From the NCBI RefSeq assembly GCF_900103035.1, contig NZ_FMWO01000092.1, forward strand, positions 1 through 64,000: DNA of 64,000 nucleotides, read 5' to 3'. The stretch comes from Nitrosomonas mobilis. GTDB lineage: Bacteria; Pseudomonadota; Gammaproteobacteria; Burkholderiales; Nitrosomonadaceae. Positions within the stretch are counted from its first letter, which is position 1. Each line of letters begins with the position of its first letter. A program made the translations under genes and the position numbers. The notes below the pieces were generated by a model. The model had not been told where the DNA came from, ran no database searches, and worked only from the letters and a program-made list of their open reading frames with translations. Below are positions 24,104 to 33,616 of the stretch, piece after piece.

Positions 24104-24191
24104 GGCGCTGTCGCCTTAAAAATTCTTTGAAATCTTTCTTCAATGGAATCAATTAATAATTTTGATGAGGAACGATTAATGCAACAGAACC
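24104..24191. mobile_element. MITE copy 4 (degenerate, 88 bp)
   Basis: The ends 'GGCGCTGTCGCCTTAA' and 'TTAATGCAACAGAACC' are family ends with a few changes. Interior 'CTTCAATGGAATCAATTAAT' resembles 'CTTCAATGCAATCAATGAG' of copy 2. It starts 6 bp after the CAP gene stop. Confidence 0.65.
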
Positions 24192-24236
24192 TTTTTTATT
24201 GGTGATAGAGGGGGTTCCGGGCAGGCACTACATAAA

Positions 24237-27200
24237 CTACATAAATTCCCTGGCCGTCAGCTGTTCCTGATGCCGGTCCCGCGCCAGCAATAAATAAAAA
24301 GTCGGCACGACGATCAATGTAAACAGCGCACCGCCAATACCGAGACCGCTAAAGATTACCAGGCCGATGTCAAAACGGCTGGCCGCACCGGGGCCAGAGG
24401 CGATGAGCAGAGGAACCATGCCAACCATGGTGGATATCGTTGTCATCAATATAGGCCGCAAACGAATTGCAGCAGCCTGCTCCACGGCATCTCGTTTGGA
24501 CAAGCCTTCCCGAATCTGCAGTTGGTTGGCAAATTCAACAATTAGTATGCCATTTTTAGCGGTTAGTCCGATCAAAGTGATTAGCCCAACTTGTGTATAA
24601 ATATTGAGCGAGGCGAATCCCAGCATCAGGAAAGCCAGTGCGCTGGCAATAGACATAGGAACTGAAGTTAAAATAATGAGCGGATCACGCCAGCTCTCGA
24701 ATTGCGCTGCGAGCACCAGGTAAATAATCAGCAGTGACATAAAAAAAGTAATAATCAGATCACTGCCTTGCTGTGCATACTGGCGCGAGTTGCCTGTGTA
24801 GTCAAAACTGTAGCCGCGCGGAAAGAACTCATTGGCAAGCTGCTCTATATAACCCATGGCATCACCGAGGGCGACGCCCTGTGCCGGGGAGCCTGATACG
24901 GTTATGCTGTTGAGTTGTTGAAACTGAGTCCGCTTGCTGGGTTCGACTGATTTTTCGATATGCACTAGAGAAGAAAGAGGAACCTGGCCACCGGAAGCTG
25001 TGCGGAGGTAATAATTGTAAAACTTGCTGGTGTCAAGCCGCGCCGGATCGTCCACTTGTGGAATCACCTTGTAGCTGCGTCCTTGCAGATTAAAACGATT
25101 GATATAACCATCACCCAACAGGGCGGCCAAATTACGGCCGATTTCTTCCATTGAGATGCCAAGGTCAGCAGCCCTGTTACGATCGATAACGAGCGTAGCT
25201 TTAGGTCTGGTAAATTCCACTTCTTTTTGCAGGAAGGAGAATTGCCCACTTTCCATCGCTGCGTTAACCAGTAGATCAGCGACTTCATCAATTTGCGTAT
25301 AATCAGCATCGGATTTAATCACAAACTGCAGCGATAAGCCGCCACCGGATCCAGGTAGACTTGGGCGTGGAATTACGGCTGTCTTGAATCCAGCAATGCC
25401 ATTGACCTTGTCTTGCAGTTTCGGCTGGATATCCATTTGTGAGCGTTCCCGCTGTGATGTTGGCGGCATTTTAAAGCCACCAAATACAACATTGTCATCG
25501 CCACCAAAACCGAGCAGGAGAAAACTCTCATTGTATTCTGGAAAAGTTTCGAAGGCGCTGACTAGTTCACGTGTATAAGTTTCATTATATTTCAACGTCG
25601 CGGTTTGAGGGCCTGTGGCCATAAAAAACAGAATACTTTGGTCCTCGGTTGGTGCGAGCTCTTTTTGTGCCAGTGCAAACATAAAATATATGCTGCCCAG
25701 CACGACCAGAGCGAATACTGGTAGAACTAATGGAAATTCCAGGACTGTGTGCAGCAGTCGCTGATAATATCCGGAAAGTCCGTTGAAAAAATGCTCAATG
25801 CTTTGTTCAAACCGACCGGCCTTGCCTTTTTCCTTCAATATATTTGAACAAAGCATGGGTGCCAGCGTGAGTGCTACGATGGTTGAGATGACTACTGCGC
25901 CGACCAGCGAAAAAGCAAATTCGGTAAACAAGGTGCCCACCAGGCCACCCATAAACCCGATCGGCAGATAGACCGCAACCAATGCCACGGTAGTCGCAAT
26001 AATCGGCAACACCAGTTCTCGTGCGGCGTCAATCGCAGCCTGGAAGCGAGATTTGCCTAACTCGATATGCCGATGCACGTTTTCTACCATGACAATGGCG
26101 TCATCAACAACCAGACCAATAGCCAGCACCATGGCCAGCATGGTCAGGAGATTGATCGAAAAGCCCATCATGAGCATCAAGAACAGGCTGCCAATCAACG
26201 ACAGCGGTACAGTTACAGCAGGCACTAGCGCTGCGCGAATTGTCCCCAGGGTCAGGTAAATAACCACTAATACGATTATGATCGCAATTACCAGCGTAAA
26301 AAGAACTTCATCGATAGAATCCTGAATAAACTGGCTGGCATCATACGGTACCAGTACTTCAAGCGCTTCAGGCAATTCCGGCGCGATATCTGCCATAGCC
26401 TTGCGTACATCCTGAGCGACAACCAATGGGTTAGCACCTGGTGCTTGCTCAATCGCCATGAAAATAGCGGCCTTGCCTTTGTACCAGCTGACCGAATCAT
26501 AGTCTTCGCTACCCATTTCGCTCTGCGTGATATCCTTCAGACGAACCAATGCGCCATTACGATTGCTCACAACCAATTGCTGAAAATCCTTTTCATGCGC
26601 GACATCTGTTGTGGCGCTCAGATCCACCATGACATACTCGCCCTTGGTTTGCCCTGCACCCGAGAGGTAATTATTGGTACGCAGTACTTCGGATACATCA
26701 TCAGCGGTGACACCCAGTGCAGCCATGCGCAGAGGATCCAACCAGATGCGCATAGCATAGGTTTTATTCCCCAGTAATTGTGCTTTGCCTACGCCAGAAA
26801 CGGCCTGCAGCTTGGGTTGCACGACACGTAATAAAAAGTCGTTAATCTGTGCCGGTGCCATTGTGTCGCTATAAAAAGCCAGATACATCAATGCAGTCCG
26901 ATCTCCAGTCCGGGAAATAATCACCGGATCCTCGGATTCCGCTGGCAGTACATTGCGTTGGCTGGCGACCTTGGCCTGAATTTCAGCCACTGCCGCATTG
27001 GGATCGTAATTTAAGCGCATGCGTGCTTCGATCGTGGAACTGCCCTGACGGCTGACCGAAGATAGATAATCGATCCCCTCAGCTTCCGCGATGGCCTGCT
27101 GAAGAGGTGTCGTGATAAAGCCCTTCACCAGTTCACTGCTGGCGCCCGGGTAGGCAGTAGTGACTGTGACGACAGTATCTTCGGTTTTGGGATATTGCCG

Positions 27201-27302
27201 CACATCCAGCAGTAGTATTGATCGGAAACCGATGACTAGAATCATTAGACTGATGACGCTTGCCAGCACCGGTCGCCGGACGAAAATATCGGTAAATGTC
27301 AC
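24237..27302 (-). CDS. RND-family (HAE1) efflux pump permease
   Basis: A 1,021-residue inner-membrane proton/drug antiporter of the AcrB/MexB type. It has the usual repeat of one N-terminal helix ('RPVLASVISLMILVIGF'), a large periplasmic loop and six helices, twice. Proton-relay residues are visible: the D-D pair in 'AIGLVVDDAIVMVENVHRH' and the Lys in 'LTAKNGILIVEFANQ'. Its start overlaps the adaptor gene stop by 4 bp, so the pair is co-translated. No outer-membrane factor gene is adjacent; it must be supplied elsewhere. The substrate cannot be read from sequence. Confidence 0.93.
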   Translation of the reverse strand: MTFTDIFVRRPVLASVISLMILVIGFRSILLLDVRQYPKTEDTVVTVTTAYPGASSELVKGFITTPLQQAIAEAEGIDYLSSVSRQGSSTIEARMRLNYDPNAAVAEIQAKVASQRNVLPAESEDPVIISRTGDRTALMYLAFYSDTMAPAQINDFLLRVVQPKLQAVSGVGKAQLLGNKTYAMRIWLDPLRMAALGVTADDVSEVLRTNNYLSGAGQTKGEYVMVDLSATTDVAHEKDFQQLVVSNRNGALVRLKDITQSEMGSEDYDSVSWYKGKAAIFMAIEQAPGANPLVVAQDVRKAMADIAPELPEALEVLVPYDASQFIQDSIDEVLFTLVIAIIIVLVVIYLTLGTIRAALVPAVTVPLSLIGSLFLMLMMGFSINLLTMLAMVLAIGLVVDDAIVMVENVHRHIELGKSRFQAAIDAARELVLPIIATTVALVAVYLPIGFMGGLVGTLFTEFAFSLVGAVVISTIVALTLAPMLCSNILKEKGKAGRFEQSIEHFFNGLSGYYQRLLHTVLEFPLVLPVFALVVLGSIYFMFALAQKELAPTEDQSILFFMATGPQTATLKYNETYTRELVSAFETFPEYNESFLLLGFGGDDNVVFGGFKMPPTSQRERSQMDIQPKLQDKVNGIAGFKTAVIPRPSLPGSGGGLSLQFVIKSDADYTQIDEVADLLVNAAMESGQFSFLQKEVEFTRPKATLVIDRNRAADLGISMEEIGRNLAALLGDGYINRFNLQGRSYKVIPQVDDPARLDTSKFYNYYLRTASGGQVPLSSLVHIEKSVEPSKRTQFQQLNSITVSGSPAQGVALGDAMGYIEQLANEFFPRGYSFDYTGNSRQYAQQGSDLIITFFMSLLIIYLVLAAQFESWRDPLIILTSVPMSIASALAFLMLGFASLNIYTQVGLITLIGLTAKNGILIVEFANQLQIREGLSKRDAVEQAAAIRLRPILMTTISTMVGMVPLLIASGPGAASRFDIGLVIFSGLGIGGALFTLIVVPTFYLLLARDRHQEQLTAREFM

Positions 27303-28393
27303 GGCGTGGTCTCCCGTTCGCCTGGTGCTGGCAGATCGTCGATTTCGATTAACGCGTCATTACGTAACTTGACCTGACCAGCGCTGACTACACGCTCATC
27401 AGCCTGCAGACCTTTGACAATCTGCACGCGGCCATTGCGCGTTTCTCCAGCCTCTATTTGCCGGCGTTGTACTATAAGACCATGTTCCCCTGGCGCGACC
27501 ACGAATACGGATTCTCCGTATGGATTATAGGTAATGGCTGTGTCAGGCAGTGTCAGTACTTCCTTGTCCTGGCTAGACAGAATCTGTACTTCAGCAAACA
27601 TGCCAGGCCGCAGAATTTTCTCGGAGTTGGTTAGTGTTGCTCGTACTTTTACCGAGCGGGTTCCAATATCGATGCCAGGATTAATTGCGCTAATCCTGCC
27701 ATGAAAAATATTATCCGGATAAGCTTGTACCGTGATGGTCAGATCCTGATCGACAGTCAGGTCGGCCAGATGCTGTTCAGGCAGCATGAAATCGACATGA
27801 ATGGGATCGAGCACATGCAAGGGAACAATCGCCGATCCTTCCGCCAGATATTGGCCAACATCCACCAGTCGGATGCCGAGGTTGCCGCTAAACGGCGCGC
27901 GGATTTGCTTTTTAGCGATTACGGACAACTTCGCCGTGACAGCTGATTGAGCCAGGGTAAGCTGTGCCTGATCAAGATCATAAGCAGCTTGAGAAATAAA
28001 TTTTTTGCTCAGCAACTGCTTGCTGCGCTCAAGCTTAATTCGTGCCAAAAACGCGTCAGCCCGCAAACCGCTGAGCTCCGCTTCATCAGTTGAGGTATCG
28101 AGCTTGATAAGCAACTGGCCTTTCTTGACCGATTGCCCCGACTCAAAATGAATAGCGGTAACGGTACCGGCGAGTTCATTGCTAACATCAACACCGGCTA
28201 CAGCAATCAGGCTTCCGACGCTGGTCAGGTAGGGTTGCCATTGTTCCTGTTTGACTTCCGTCACTGCCACAACCACAGGAGAAGGTGTTTTTTTCTTGCT
28301 CTCGGCGCGCTGATCCTGATAAAACTTCCAACCAAACAGACCGCCGAAAATCATCAAGCAAAACATGAAGACAAAAAATATACGCCTAACCAT
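27299..28393 (-). CDS. RND efflux periplasmic adaptor (MFP subunit)
   Basis: A 364-residue membrane-fusion protein: an N-terminal anchor ('FFVFMFCLMIFGGLFGW'), a biotinyl-lipoyl-like half ('AGTVTAIHFESGQSVKKGQL'), a coiled-coil hairpin, the second lipoyl half ('KKQIRAPFSGNLGIRLVDVG') and β-barrel domains ending 'GLQADERVVSAGQVKLRNDA'. It links the RND permease to an outer-membrane channel. It is the first gene of the two-gene operon and overlaps the permease by 4 bp. The 'FSGNLGIRLVDVGQYL' motif is shared with MdtA/MexE-like adaptors. Confidence 0.92.
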   Translation of the reverse strand: MVRRIFFVFMFCLMIFGGLFGWKFYQDQRAESKKKTPSPVVVAVTEVKQEQWQPYLTSVGSLIAVAGVDVSNELAGTVTAIHFESGQSVKKGQLLIKLDTSTDEAELSGLRADAFLARIKLERSKQLLSKKFISQAAYDLDQAQLTLAQSAVTAKLSVIAKKQIRAPFSGNLGIRLVDVGQYLAEGSAIVPLHVLDPIHVDFMLPEQHLADLTVDQDLTITVQAYPDNIFHGRISAINPGIDIGTRSVKVRATLTNSEKILRPGMFAEVQILSSQDKEVLTLPDTAITYNPYGESVFVVAPGEHGLIVQRRQIEAGETRNGRVQIVKGLQADERVVSAGQVKLRNDALIEIDDLPAPGERETTP

Positions 28394-28823
28394 ATTATTT
28401 AATTAGATTGTTTGACAGAAGCCACTGCCACTGTTGAATGAGCTGAAATGCCCCAGATACTTTTATACTGAAGGGACACGTTCTTGTCCAGCGGCTTACA
28501 AAGTTCTTTAAATGGGTATTACTGGCTTATGCCAGATGGCGTTAATAGTTATAAGCCAGCCATATCATCGAACTTACTCCCACACTATGGTAGTAACTGC
28601 TGCGGTTCGTTGATCGTGATCATTGCATGGAAACACACTGGAAATGTTGCATTACAGACGAGTTTAAGAAGAAAGATTGCTATCGATTGCACAGGCAATA
28701 CTTTCGTATAAAGTCCAGACTGTATAGCTGTAATCTTTAGCTGCTCAAAATCATTGATTAAAAGCTTGTCATAGCGTGAGCATCCATGTATGTCCTTAAA
28801 TCTTGCAGGATGAATTAATAATA
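28394..28823. other. 430-bp gap between the efflux operon and hemE
   Basis: No convincing gene. It contains an inverted repeat, CTGGCTTAT (28522-28530) and ATAAGCCAG (28551-28559), with a 20-base loop. The upstream part should hold the promoter of the efflux operon (minus strand) and the remainder follows the hemE stop. A 75-codon frame at 28484 has no ribosome site and no recognisable features. Confidence 0.5.
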
Positions 28824-29894
28824 CTACCTGTCAGTATGGTAGCGCGGGCTGGCGGCATGCACGGCTTCGACCAGCGCAGCAGCATGCTCGGGAGGAGTGA
28901 ACTGGGAGATGCCATGACCGAGGTTGAAGACATGACCGTGCCCGTAACCATAGCTTGCCAGCACTTTTTCGACTTCAACCGCGATAGTTTCAGGCGGCGA
29001 AAACAATACGGCTGGATCAAGATTGCCTTGTAACGCCACTTTGTCTTGCGCCCGGCGTCGGGCTTCACCAATGTCGATGGTCCAGTCGAGACCCACTGCG
29101 TCACAGCCGCTGGCAACGATGGATTCCAGCCATAATCCGCCACCTTTGGTAAAAACGATGTTGGGTATGCGTTCGCCGTGGTGTTCACGTTTAAGGCCAG
29201 ACAAAATCTGCTGCATGTAGTGCAGGGAGAATTCCTGATAGGCAGCATGCGAGAGTGCGCCTCCCCAGCTATCGAAAATCATGACTGCCTGTGCACCGGC
29301 TTCGATCTGGGCATTTAAATAAGTAGTAACCGCTTGTGCGGTGATGTCGAGAATATGGTGCAGCAGATCGGGGCGTGCATACAGCATGGTTTTGATTTGG
29401 CGGAAATCGCTGCTGCCTTCGCCTTCGATCATGTAGCAGGCGAGGGTAAACGGGCTGCCAGAAAAACCGATCAGCGGCACTTGATTGTTGAGTGCCTTGC
29501 GGATCTGGGTGACCGCATCCATAACATAGCGTAAATGGGTACCCGGGTCGGGCGCCGTCAAATCGCGTATTTCCCATTCCTCGCGTAACGGACGTTCAAA
29601 TTTTGGCCCTTCACCGGCAGCAAAATAGAGTCCCAGTCCCATCGCATCCGGGATCGTAAGTATGTCGGAGAACAAGATAGCCGCATCCAACGGAAAACGC
29701 GCCAAAGGTTGCAAGGTTACTTCCGTCGCAAAATCCGGGTTTTTACATAACGAGAGAAAGTCACCGGCACGGGCGCGCGTCTGGTTGTATTCCGGCAGAT
29801 AACGCCCTGCCTGGCGCATCATCCATACAGGGGTATAGTCGGTTGGTTGGCGCAGCAGCGCGCGGATAAAGGTATCGTTATCGAGTTTTGACAT
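28824..29894 (-). CDS. hemE: Uroporphyrinogen decarboxylase
   Basis: A 356-residue enzyme from ATG 29894; the family is about 355 long, so the longer frame to 29912 (TTG) is not preferred. It decarboxylates uroporphyrinogen III to coproporphyrinogen III in the cytoplasm. Signatures: '[15 protein letters not shown]' near the N-terminus, '[17 protein letters not shown]', '[18 protein letters not shown]', and 'DSWGGALS' in the core. It shares the strand with valS and starts 40 bp after the valS stop, so they may be co-transcribed. Confidence 0.96.
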   Translation of the reverse strand: MSKLDNDTFIRALLRQPTDYTPVWMMRQAGRYLPEYNQTRARAGDFLSLCKNPDFATEVTLQPLARFPLDAAILFSDILTIPDAMGLGLYFAAGEGPKFERPLREEWEIRDLTAPDPGTHLRYVMDAVTQIRKALNNQVPLIGFSGSPFTLACYMIEGEGSSDFRQIKTMLYARPDLLHHILDITAQAVTTYLNAQIEAGAQAVMIFDSWGGALSHAAYQEFSLHYMQQILSGLKREHHGERIPNIVFTKGGGLWLESIVASGCDAVGLDWTIDIGEARRRAQDKVALQGNLDPAVLFSPPETIAVEVEKVLASYGYGHGHVFNLGHGISQFTPPEHAAALVEAVHAASPRYHTDR

Positions 29895-29933
29895 AGTATG
29901 GGTATGGGCCAATGAATTTTAAAAAATGGAGAA

Positions 29934-32699
29934 TCAGCCTAGTTTGGCGATCTGTTCGTTTACTTTTTCCAGTGTTGCACTGAATGCCGTAAGCCGTTCC
30001 TTTTCCTGTGCGACTATCTTTGCTGGCGCGCGTTCGATAAAATCAGGATTGGCAAGTTTGACTTCAGCTTTGCTGATTTCGCCTTCCAGGCGCAATCTTT
30101 CCTTTTGCAGGCGCTCTTGTTCCGCTGCCATATCCACCTCTATTTTGAGCATCAGGCGGCATTGCGCAACGATGACGACAGGTGCGTCGGTATCCGGCAG
30201 GCCTGTCGGTAAAATTTCGACAGTAGATAGTTTTGCCAGCGCACACAGATAAGGAGAAAAATCGGCCAGTTGCTCGGGATATTCCCCGGTAATCAGTAGT
30301 GGCACGCGTTCTGCTGGTGACAGCTTCATTTCGCTACGCAGGGTGCGACAGGCATTGATGATTTCCTTGAGGCGAGCCACATGAATGTTCGCCTGTTCAT
30401 CGAGACGGCTCAGATCAGCTGTAGGGTAGGGCTGCAGCATGATGCTAGCGTCTTTTTTTCCGGCAAGCGGTGCAACCGCCTGCCACAGTTCTTCGGTAAT
30501 GAACGGAATGATCGGGTGAGCCAGGCGCAGTATGGCTTCCAGCACGCGCACCAGTGTGCGGCGGGTGGCACGCTGCCGCGACAGGTCATCGCTATTGAGC
30601 TGTACCTTGGCAAGCTCAACATACCAGTCACAGTATTCGTCCCACACCAGTTCGTATATTTCGCGTGCGGCCAGATCGAAGCGGTATTCGGCAAAGTGCT
30701 TTGTAACTGCCTGCTCTGCTAGTTGCAGACGACCGGTGATCCATTTGTCCGTTGCCGAAAAATTGACTGACAGCGACTCATCGAGTCCGGTGTCCTTTTC
30801 CTCGCAGTTCATCAGGACAAAGCGGGTTGCGTTCCACAACTTGTTGCAGAAATTGCGATAACCTTCGCAGCGCTGTAGATCGAATTTGATATCGCGCCCA
30901 TGCGAAGCAAGACTGGCAAACGTGAACCGGAGCGCATCGGTACCAAATGAGGGAATACCATTCGGAAACTGCCGACGCGTGGTTTTCTCGATTGCCTGCG
31001 CCTGGTTGGGATTCATCAGGCCAGCGGTACGTTTTTCGATCAACTCCGGCAACGTAATGCCATCGATCAGGTCGAGCGGGTCGAGCACGTTACCTTTTGA
31101 CTTGCTCATTTTCTGCCCTTCAGCATCACGGATCAGCCCCGTGATGTAAACCTCGCGGAAGGGTACTTTTCCCGTGAAATATAGCGACATCATCACCATG
31201 CGCGCCACCCAGAAAAAAATGATATCAAAGCCGGTTACCAGCACCGAGCCTGGCAGAAAAGTTTTAAGCTCAGGCGTATCTTCCGGCCAGCCAAGCGTGG
31301 AAAAAGGCCACAACGCCGAGGAAAACCAGGTATCCAGCACATCCTCATCCTGACGCAGATTCTGTTTGCCGGCTAAACGCCGTGCTTCTTCCTGACTGTG
31401 TGCAACCGTCACGTTGCCATCGTCATCGTACCAGGCAGGAATGCGATGTCCCCACCATAGCTGGCGGGAAATACACCAGTCCTGGATGCTTTCCAGCCAT
31501 TGACGGTAGACGTGGGCCCAGTTGTCCGGTACAAAGCGTACGTCACCTCGTTCGACTGCTGCCAATCCCTGTTGTGCCAGTCCAGCCATCGCCACATACC
31601 ACTGATCGGTCAGCATGGGCTCGATTACCGCCTGGGTACGATCTCCACGTGGCACCATCATTTTGTGTGGTCGCGTTTCAATCATTAACCCTTGTGCCTC
31701 AAGTTCCGCCAGAATTTTCTTTCTGGCGTCGAAGCGATCCATGTTCTGATATTCAGCTGGTGCGCAGTCATTGATCCTGCCATCCAGAGTGAATATATTG
31801 AGCGGCACCAGATTGTGCCGCAGCCCTACCTGATAGTCGTTGAAATCATGCGCTGGGGTAATCTTCACGCAACCGCTACCAAAGGCTGGATCGACATAAT
31901 CGTCGGCAATAATGGGAATGGTGCGTTCACTCAGTGGTAGGCGCAGGTGGCGACCGATCAGATTCCGATACCGCTCATCATCGGGGTGAACGGCGACTGC
32001 CATATCGCCAAGCATGGTTTCCGGACGTGTAGTTGCAACGATCAGCCCTTCCAGTTTGTTGTTTGCACTGGTTTCAGCCGGTTCAAACGGGTAGAGAATA
32101 TGCCACAGCGAACCGTTTTCTTCGGTTGAGATTACTTCTAGGTCGGATACCGCCGTCTGCAAAACCGGATCCCAGTTGACGAGACGCTTGCCGCGATAAA
32201 TTAGCCCATCTCGGTACAGACGCACGAATACTTCGGTGACCGCACGCGACAGTGTTTCATCCATCGTGAAGCGTTCACGTGACCAGTCGCACGATGTTCC
32301 CATGCGCCGCATCTGACGGGTGATGGTCGAACCGGAAGTTTCCTTCCATTGCCAGACTTTTTCCAGAAAAGCTTCTCGTCCGATCTGGCGGCGGTCGATG
32401 CCAGCCTGATCCAGTTGACGTTCAACCACAATCTGGGTGGCGATACCGGCATGATCGGTACCTGGCTGCCACAGGGTGTTGTCGCCCAGCATACGATGAT
32501 AGCGGATCAACGCATCCATCAAGGTATGTTGGAAGGCGTGCCCCATATGCAGTGTACCGGTGACATTGGGTGGGGGAAGCATAATGCAATAAGCGTCAGC
32601 TTTATCCCGGTTATCGGGAGAAAAATAGCCCGCTGACTCCCAGGTGGCATACCAGCGTTTTTCGATGTCGGCTGGATCAAAACTCTTGGTTAATTGCAT
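29934..32699 (-). CDS. valS: Valyl-tRNA synthetase
   Basis: About 921 residues from ATG 32699; a start at 32717 would add six residues. A class I synthetase with the HIGH-type motif '[20 protein letters not shown]', the '[14 protein letters not shown]' signature loop, the CP1 editing domain ('[20 protein letters not shown]') and the C-terminal coiled coil ('[20 protein letters not shown]') that contacts tRNA-Val. It follows holC and a small unknown gene on the same strand, as in many proteobacteria where pepA-holC-valS cluster. Confidence 0.97.
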   Translation of the reverse strand: MQLTKSFDPADIEKRWYATWESAGYFSPDNRDKADAYCIMLPPPNVTGTLHMGHAFQHTLMDALIRYHRMLGDNTLWQPGTDHAGIATQIVVERQLDQAGIDRRQIGREAFLEKVWQWKETSGSTITRQMRRMGTSCDWSRERFTMDETLSRAVTEVFVRLYRDGLIYRGKRLVNWDPVLQTAVSDLEVISTEENGSLWHILYPFEPAETSANNKLEGLIVATTRPETMLGDMAVAVHPDDERYRNLIGRHLRLPLSERTIPIIADDYVDPAFGSGCVKITPAHDFNDYQVGLRHNLVPLNIFTLDGRINDCAPAEYQNMDRFDARKKILAELEAQGLMIETRPHKMMVPRGDRTQAVIEPMLTDQWYVAMAGLAQQGLAAVERGDVRFVPDNWAHVYRQWLESIQDWCISRQLWWGHRIPAWYDDDGNVTVAHSQEEARRLAGKQNLRQDEDVLDTWFSSALWPFSTLGWPEDTPELKTFLPGSVLVTGFDIIFFWVARMVMMSLYFTGKVPFREVYITGLIRDAEGQKMSKSKGNVLDPLDLIDGITLPELIEKRTAGLMNPNQAQAIEKTTRRQFPNGIPSFGTDALRFTFASLASHGRDIKFDLQRCEGYRNFCNKLWNATRFVLMNCEEKDTGLDESLSVNFSATDKWITGRLQLAEQAVTKHFAEYRFDLAAREIYELVWDEYCDWYVELAKVQLNSDDLSRQRATRRTLVRVLEAILRLAHPIIPFITEELWQAVAPLAGKKDASIMLQPYPTADLSRLDEQANIHVARLKEIINACRTLRSEMKLSPAERVPLLITGEYPEQLADFSPYLCALAKLSTVEILPTGLPDTDAPVVIVAQCRLMLKIEVDMAAEQERLQKERLRLEGEISKAEVKLANPDFIERAPAKIVAQEKERLTAFSATLEKVNEQIAKLG

Positions 32700-32781
32700 G
32701 ATGCTCGAACAGGTCAATAAATTGGAGAAATAAGGCTCGCCATTATAACCCGCTCATCTCTAGCCAGAAGCGTATTCCCCG

Positions 32782-33171
32782 CTAAAAGTTTTTAGGCAGG
32801 CGTTTGGCCAGTGCTTGCAGCAGGGTTATCCTGGCGAGGGGGTCCAATTTTATTTGCGCCTCGCGGATGGCATGATCAAAAGCGAAGCATAACAATTCGG
32901 AGATTCCGGTTTCCACAGGCCAATTACTTGTCGTAAGTTCAACTTTTTCAATCAGCAGTGGGATCTCGTCACTTTCGGCTGGTGACAGGAATGGCGATTG
33001 TTGCTTGGATACCACTTCTTCTTGTGTGGCATGGTTGCCATCACTTGATGGTTGCAGTTTCTGAACAAGCGAGCGGTTTTCGTGCTGATAACGTAGTAGC
33101 ACCTCATCCAGTTTGACTAGAAGACCATCCTCGTCAGGATCTGCAATTTGTTCAGCGTCGCTATCGGTCAT
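32782..33171 (-). CDS. Hypothetical protein between holC and valS
   Basis: A 129-residue, acidic, soluble protein with no recognised domain. The N-terminal part ('DEDGLLVKLDEVLLRYQHEN') is helical; the middle is low-complexity and rich in Ser, Glu and Gln; the C-terminal part ('LDPLARITLLQALAKRLPKN') is again helical. It starts 11 bp after the holC stop and lies within the pepA-holC-valS run, so it is probably translated with them. A role in DNA polymerase III or in translation cannot be claimed. Confidence 0.6.
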   Translation of the reverse strand: MTDSDAEQIADPDEDGLLVKLDEVLLRYQHENRSLVQKLQPSSDGNHATQEEVVSKQQSPFLSPAESDEIPLLIEKVELTTSNWPVETGISELLCFAFDHAIREAQIKLDPLARITLLQALAKRLPKNF

Positions 33172-33182
33172 ATACCTGACAA

Positions 33183-33605
33183 CTATAAGCGGTGATGGTG
33201 AATTTCATATTTCTGTGCCTGATAATAGCGATAGCGTTTTCGCGCCAGTTGCTTGTCCAGATCAGTCTCATTGACCACTTCAATGATGCGTTTTACGAAC
33301 GCCCCCCCAGGAGGAACTCCAGTACCGAGATTGAGCAGGACATCATAGTAGATAGCGAGAGTTTGCGCGAGTTCGGTGCACAACACCACCGGCGTTACTT
33401 CGGCCAGTTTGTTACTTGCCAAGCAATGTGGCACAAAGCTGGTTGGCGAAAATGTCCACAGCAGTTTGTCGAGCTGGTTGGCGACCGCGGTATCGGTCAC
33501 ATCAACCAGCGTTTTCAATTTTTGTTGCGAAGCTTTTTCACAAAGATGGCAGGCAATCAGCAGTTTATTTGTTGCCCCAGTATAAAAATCTACCCGTGTC
33601 ACCAT
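33183..33605 (-). CDS. holC: DNA polymerase III chi subunit
   Basis: A 140-residue protein with the HolC pattern: 'VDFYTGATNKLLIACHLCEK' at the N-terminus, 'LDKLLWTFSPTSFVPHCLA' in the middle (W-T-F and F-x-P-H residues), and 'VVLCTELAQTLAIYYDVLLN' with the typical 'R-Y-R-Y-Y' tail. It belongs to the clamp loader and binds SSB. It lies 11 bp after the pepA stop, the common pepA-holC order. Confidence 0.9.
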   Translation of the reverse strand: MVTRVDFYTGATNKLLIACHLCEKASQQKLKTLVDVTDTAVANQLDKLLWTFSPTSFVPHCLASNKLAEVTPVVLCTELAQTLAIYYDVLLNLGTGVPPGGAFVKRIIEVVNETDLDKQLARKRYRYYQAQKYEIHHHRL

Positions 33606-33616
33606 GCAAACCGGAA

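Noticed and set aside
2622-24191. 8-bp target duplications around IS6 copies and MITEs
   Set aside because: The flanking 8-mers were compared by eye and do not match for any copy.
28484-28711. 75-codon frame between the efflux operon and hemE
   Set aside because: No ribosome site, no motif, no operon context; composition looks non-coding.
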